Shown: positions 1 to 5,138 of the stretch, piece by piece | How the letters are laid out: each line of letters opens with the position of its first letter | Numbering within the stretch: position 1 is the first letter of the stretch | NCBI GenBank assembly: GCA_012329085.1 | Contig: JAAXQB010000001.1 | Span: 1-5,138 of the forward strand | Direction: 5' to 3' | Origin: Methanosarcinales archaeon | GTDB taxonomy: Archaea; Halobacteriota; Methanosarcinia; Methanosarcinales; Methanosarcinaceae | Length of the DNA stretch: 5,138 nucleotides | Translations under genes and position numbers: made by a program | The notes under the pieces: model-generated | Told to the model about the DNA's origin: nothing | The model's database searches: none | The model's input: only the letters and a program-made list of their open reading frames with translations

Positions 1-51
1 AATATAATCTAAAAAAATGAACTTCATAAAATAATTTGAAAATTTGAGAAT

Positions 52-208
52 AAGCTGTCAAAAATCAAAGATTTTCTCATACGCTTGTTCGTTCCGAACA
101 AGCTGTCAAAAATCAAAGATTTTCTCATACGCCTATTCGTTCCGAACAAGCTATCGAAAATCAAAGATTTTTTCATACGCTTGTTCGTTCCGAACAAGCT
201 ATCAAAAA
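52..208. repeat. 48-bp tandem repeat array with embedded hairpins
   Basis: Three full 48-base units lie head to tail (52-99, 100-147, 148-195), and the first 13 bases of a fourth are at 196-208. Each starts with aagct and ends with cgttccgaac. Unit 2 differs from unit 1 at two positions (133, 135) and unit 3 differs at three. Each unit carries a 6-bp inverted repeat, aaaatc/gatttt around aaa (61-75, 109-123, 157-171). A second inverted repeat spans each unit junction: arms gcttgttcg and cgaacaagc around ttc, perfect at 83-103 and 179-199, with two mismatches at 131-151. The unit is a multiple of three, so an open frame with a 16-residue period runs through it, but nothing else supports translation. 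The function is unknown; protein binding, a structured RNA, or a copy of a dispersed intergenic repeat are possible. Confidence 0.95.
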
Positions 209-355
209 AATAAAATAAATTTTTTAATAAATCATTCTTTTTAAAAATGAATGTTTGTCACAAATTTTAATAATAATTTTATATATTTTTCGTGAATTAC
301 TTTAAATTATAAAAATTATAAACATTAATATGTAATGTGGTAGTAATAATAAGAA
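209..355. other. AT-rich spacer without a recognisable gene
   Basis: Together with bases 1-51 and the repeat array, this is the noncoding stretch upstream of the operon. It is almost entirely A and T. It contains an imperfect palindrome at 233-253 (cattc and gaatg flanking ttttt/aaaaa, with one unpaired t). This palindrome and the T6 run at 219-224 could end transcription coming from the left. A perfect archaeal-style TATA string, tttatata, sits at 278-285, but it would give a leader of about 130 bases and has no clear BRE. In sequence this biased, such matches are expected by chance. I see no tRNA, rRNA or riboswitch-like structure. Confidence 0.6.
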
Positions 356-376
356 CGAAATTTAATTATTTATATG
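356..376 (+). promoter_or_regulatory. Candidate archaeal BRE/TATA promoter of the gyrase operon
   Basis: Two overlapping readings exist. The purine-rich cgaaa at 356-360 resembles a BRE and is followed directly by tttaatta (361-368). A better TATA match, tttatatg, lies at 369-376. The centre of the second is about 28 bases before the ATG at 401, the spacing expected if transcription begins at or just before that ATG. An inverted repeat, aattat (364-369) and ataatt (378-383), brackets the TATA string and could be an operator, though AT-rich chance pairing is likely. The call assumes an archaeal host. No start site is proven. Confidence 0.45.
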
Positions 377-400
377 CATAATTTAAATCTATTTGTATTA

Positions 401-4794
<4,394 letters not shown>

Positions 4795-4796
<2 letters not shown>

Positions 4797-4802
4797 GGTG
4801 AT
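4795..4802 (+). promoter_or_regulatory. Orphan Shine-Dalgarno-like sequence after gyrA
   Basis: The bases gaggtgat, starting within the gyrA stop codon, match eight consecutive positions of the complement of the 16S rRNA 3' end (aggaggtgat). This is the strongest such match seen in the window, yet no ATG, GTG or TTG opens a usable frame at the expected distance: the following bases are ttctaaatataa, with stops close by. It may be a relic of a lost third cistron or coincidence. Confidence 0.35.
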
Positions 4803-4842
4803 TTCTAAATATAAAATTATATTTGTAATTTTATATTTAGAA
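4803..4842 (+). terminator. Perfect 17-bp AT-rich hairpin after gyrA
   Basis: The left arm ttctaaatataaaatta (4803-4819) is the exact reverse complement of the right arm (4826-4842), around a 6-base loop tatttg. It begins seven bases after the gyrA stop. No T tract follows the stem directly, so it is not a classical bacterial intrinsic terminator. It may protect the 3' end of the gyrase mRNA or help end transcription. Being symmetrical, it could act on both strands between convergent genes. Confidence 0.6.
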
Positions 4843-4857
4843 TTGAATTGTGTTGAA

Positions 4858-4875
4858 TGATTAAAATTTTAATCA
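4858..4875. repeat. Perfect 18-base palindrome
   Basis: The sequence tgattaaaattttaatca is its own reverse complement, with no loop. It lies 15 bases beyond the hairpin in the intergenic region between gyrA and the convergent frame. It could be a protein-binding site or a further RNA stem, but its near-pure AT content makes chance a fair explanation. Confidence 0.5.
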
Positions 4876-4981
4876 AGTTATATTTTTATTATAAGTTCTA
4901 TCATGGGCACCTTATGTTTTGATTATCAATAAAATTTAATATATACATGGCTGGGGTTCAAAAATATTAACAAAATTTATT

Positions 4982-5007
4982 ATATCATTTTATTATTATT
5001 TTTTTTT
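4982..5007 (+). terminator. T-rich tract, possible archaeal terminator for gyrBA
   Basis: This stretch is dominated by T on the + strand and ends in a nine-T run (4999-5007). Archaeal transcription commonly ends at such T-rich tracts without a hairpin. The same bases encode the terminal lysines (AAA codons) and triple TAA stops of the convergent minus-strand frame, so the gyrase transcript would overlap that gene's 3' end slightly. The call depends on an archaeal host. Confidence 0.4.
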
Positions 5008-5138
5008 ATAATATTTAGGATCGCTATCTTTAGATTCAATTACTCTATCATGTGTAATAGCTTTCGTACCATCTTGTAATATATTGGTATCTCTGGAGTA
5101 ATGAGAATCGCCATCGTTAGATTCAATTACTTTATCAT
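4996..5138 (-). CDS. 3' end of an unidentified repeat-containing protein
   Basis: An open frame enters from the right edge on the minus strand and gives 46 residues before TAA at 4996-4998, followed by two more in-frame TAA codons. I do not recognise the family. The visible tail is strongly hydrophilic, rich in D, S and K, with no membrane segment, and ends in KYYKKK. The motif D-K/R-V-I-E-S-x-D-x-D occurs twice, 29 residues apart (DKVIESND and DRVIESKD), so the protein may be built of short repeats. The partial codon at the edge, xAT, is compatible with the H that precedes the second copy. It converges on gyrA with about 200 bases between stops. The start and most of the protein are outside the window. 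A noncoding repeat is the alternative. Confidence 0.5.
   Translation of the reverse strand, partial: DKVIESNDGDSHYSRDTNILQDGTKAITHDRVIESKDSDPKYYKKK
5017..5138. repeat. Direct repeat pair with an 87-bp period
   Basis: The 35-base segments 5017-5051 and 5104-5138 match at 31 positions and are 87 bases apart, which is exactly 29 codons of the minus-strand frame. The second copy runs into the window edge, so the array may continue. The 52 bases between them show no further copy. Confidence 0.8.

Noticed and set aside
52..208. CRISPR array
   Set aside because: The 48-bp units abut each other, with no unique spacers between repeats and no cas genes in view.
44..244. A 66-codon + strand frame through the repeat array, encoding a 16-residue repeating peptide
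   Set aside because: It starts at TTG with no ribosome-binding site. Its periodicity is fully explained by a 48-bp repeat being divisible by three, and the repeat's inverted arms explain the sequence better than a protein does. The tail reads through AT-rich spacer.
255..285. Bacterial sigma-70 style promoter (ttgtca followed by tttata or tatata)
   Set aside because: The -10 match is poor, the region is almost pure A/T, and the position gives a long leader. It cannot be told from chance.
4880..4985. tRNA or small RNA gene suggested by ggggttcaaaa near 4953
   Set aside because: The T-arm-like string has no matching acceptor, D or anticodon stems around it on either strand.

Overview
The window holds a complete DNA gyrase operon from a low-GC prokaryote: gyrB (439-2379) followed by gyrA (2376-4796) in a 4-base ATGA overlap. 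Both proteins are full length with all the catalytic motifs I looked for. The organism is most likely an AT-rich euryarchaeon, possibly a methanogen. Three points suggest this: the wording of the gyrase motifs ([20 protein letters not shown] in GyrB, a QHRGGKG GyrA box), an archaeal-type TATA element correctly spaced upstream of an apparently leaderless start, and T-rich sequence rather than GC hairpins at the operon end. Archaeal gyrase derives from bacteria, so a low-GC bacterium is not excluded.

Layout. Positions 1-400 carry no convincing gene. They hold a 48-bp tandem repeat array (52-208) with three full units and a partial fourth, each unit containing two small inverted repeats. A very AT-rich spacer and a candidate promoter (356-376) follow. 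Next comes a 13-codon open frame (401-442), not previously obvious, whose stop codon overlaps the gyrB start as ATGA. The same arrangement recurs at the gyrB-gyrA junction. After gyrA there is a strong but orphan Shine-Dalgarno match, a perfect 17-bp AT-only-loop hairpin, an 18-base palindrome and a T-rich tract. The right edge holds the 3' end of a convergent minus-strand open frame (4996 to beyond 5138), which encodes a hydrophilic tail with an imperfect 29-residue repeat.

Function. GyrB (ATPase plus TOPRIM) and GyrA (breakage-reunion plus DNA-wrapping domain) form the A2B2 enzyme that introduces negative supercoils using ATP. Their overlap suggests coupled, near-equal synthesis. The most interesting possibility is that the short leader frame is a translated, perhaps leaderless, entry point that feeds ribosomes into gyrB. 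The gyrase genes themselves look ordinary.
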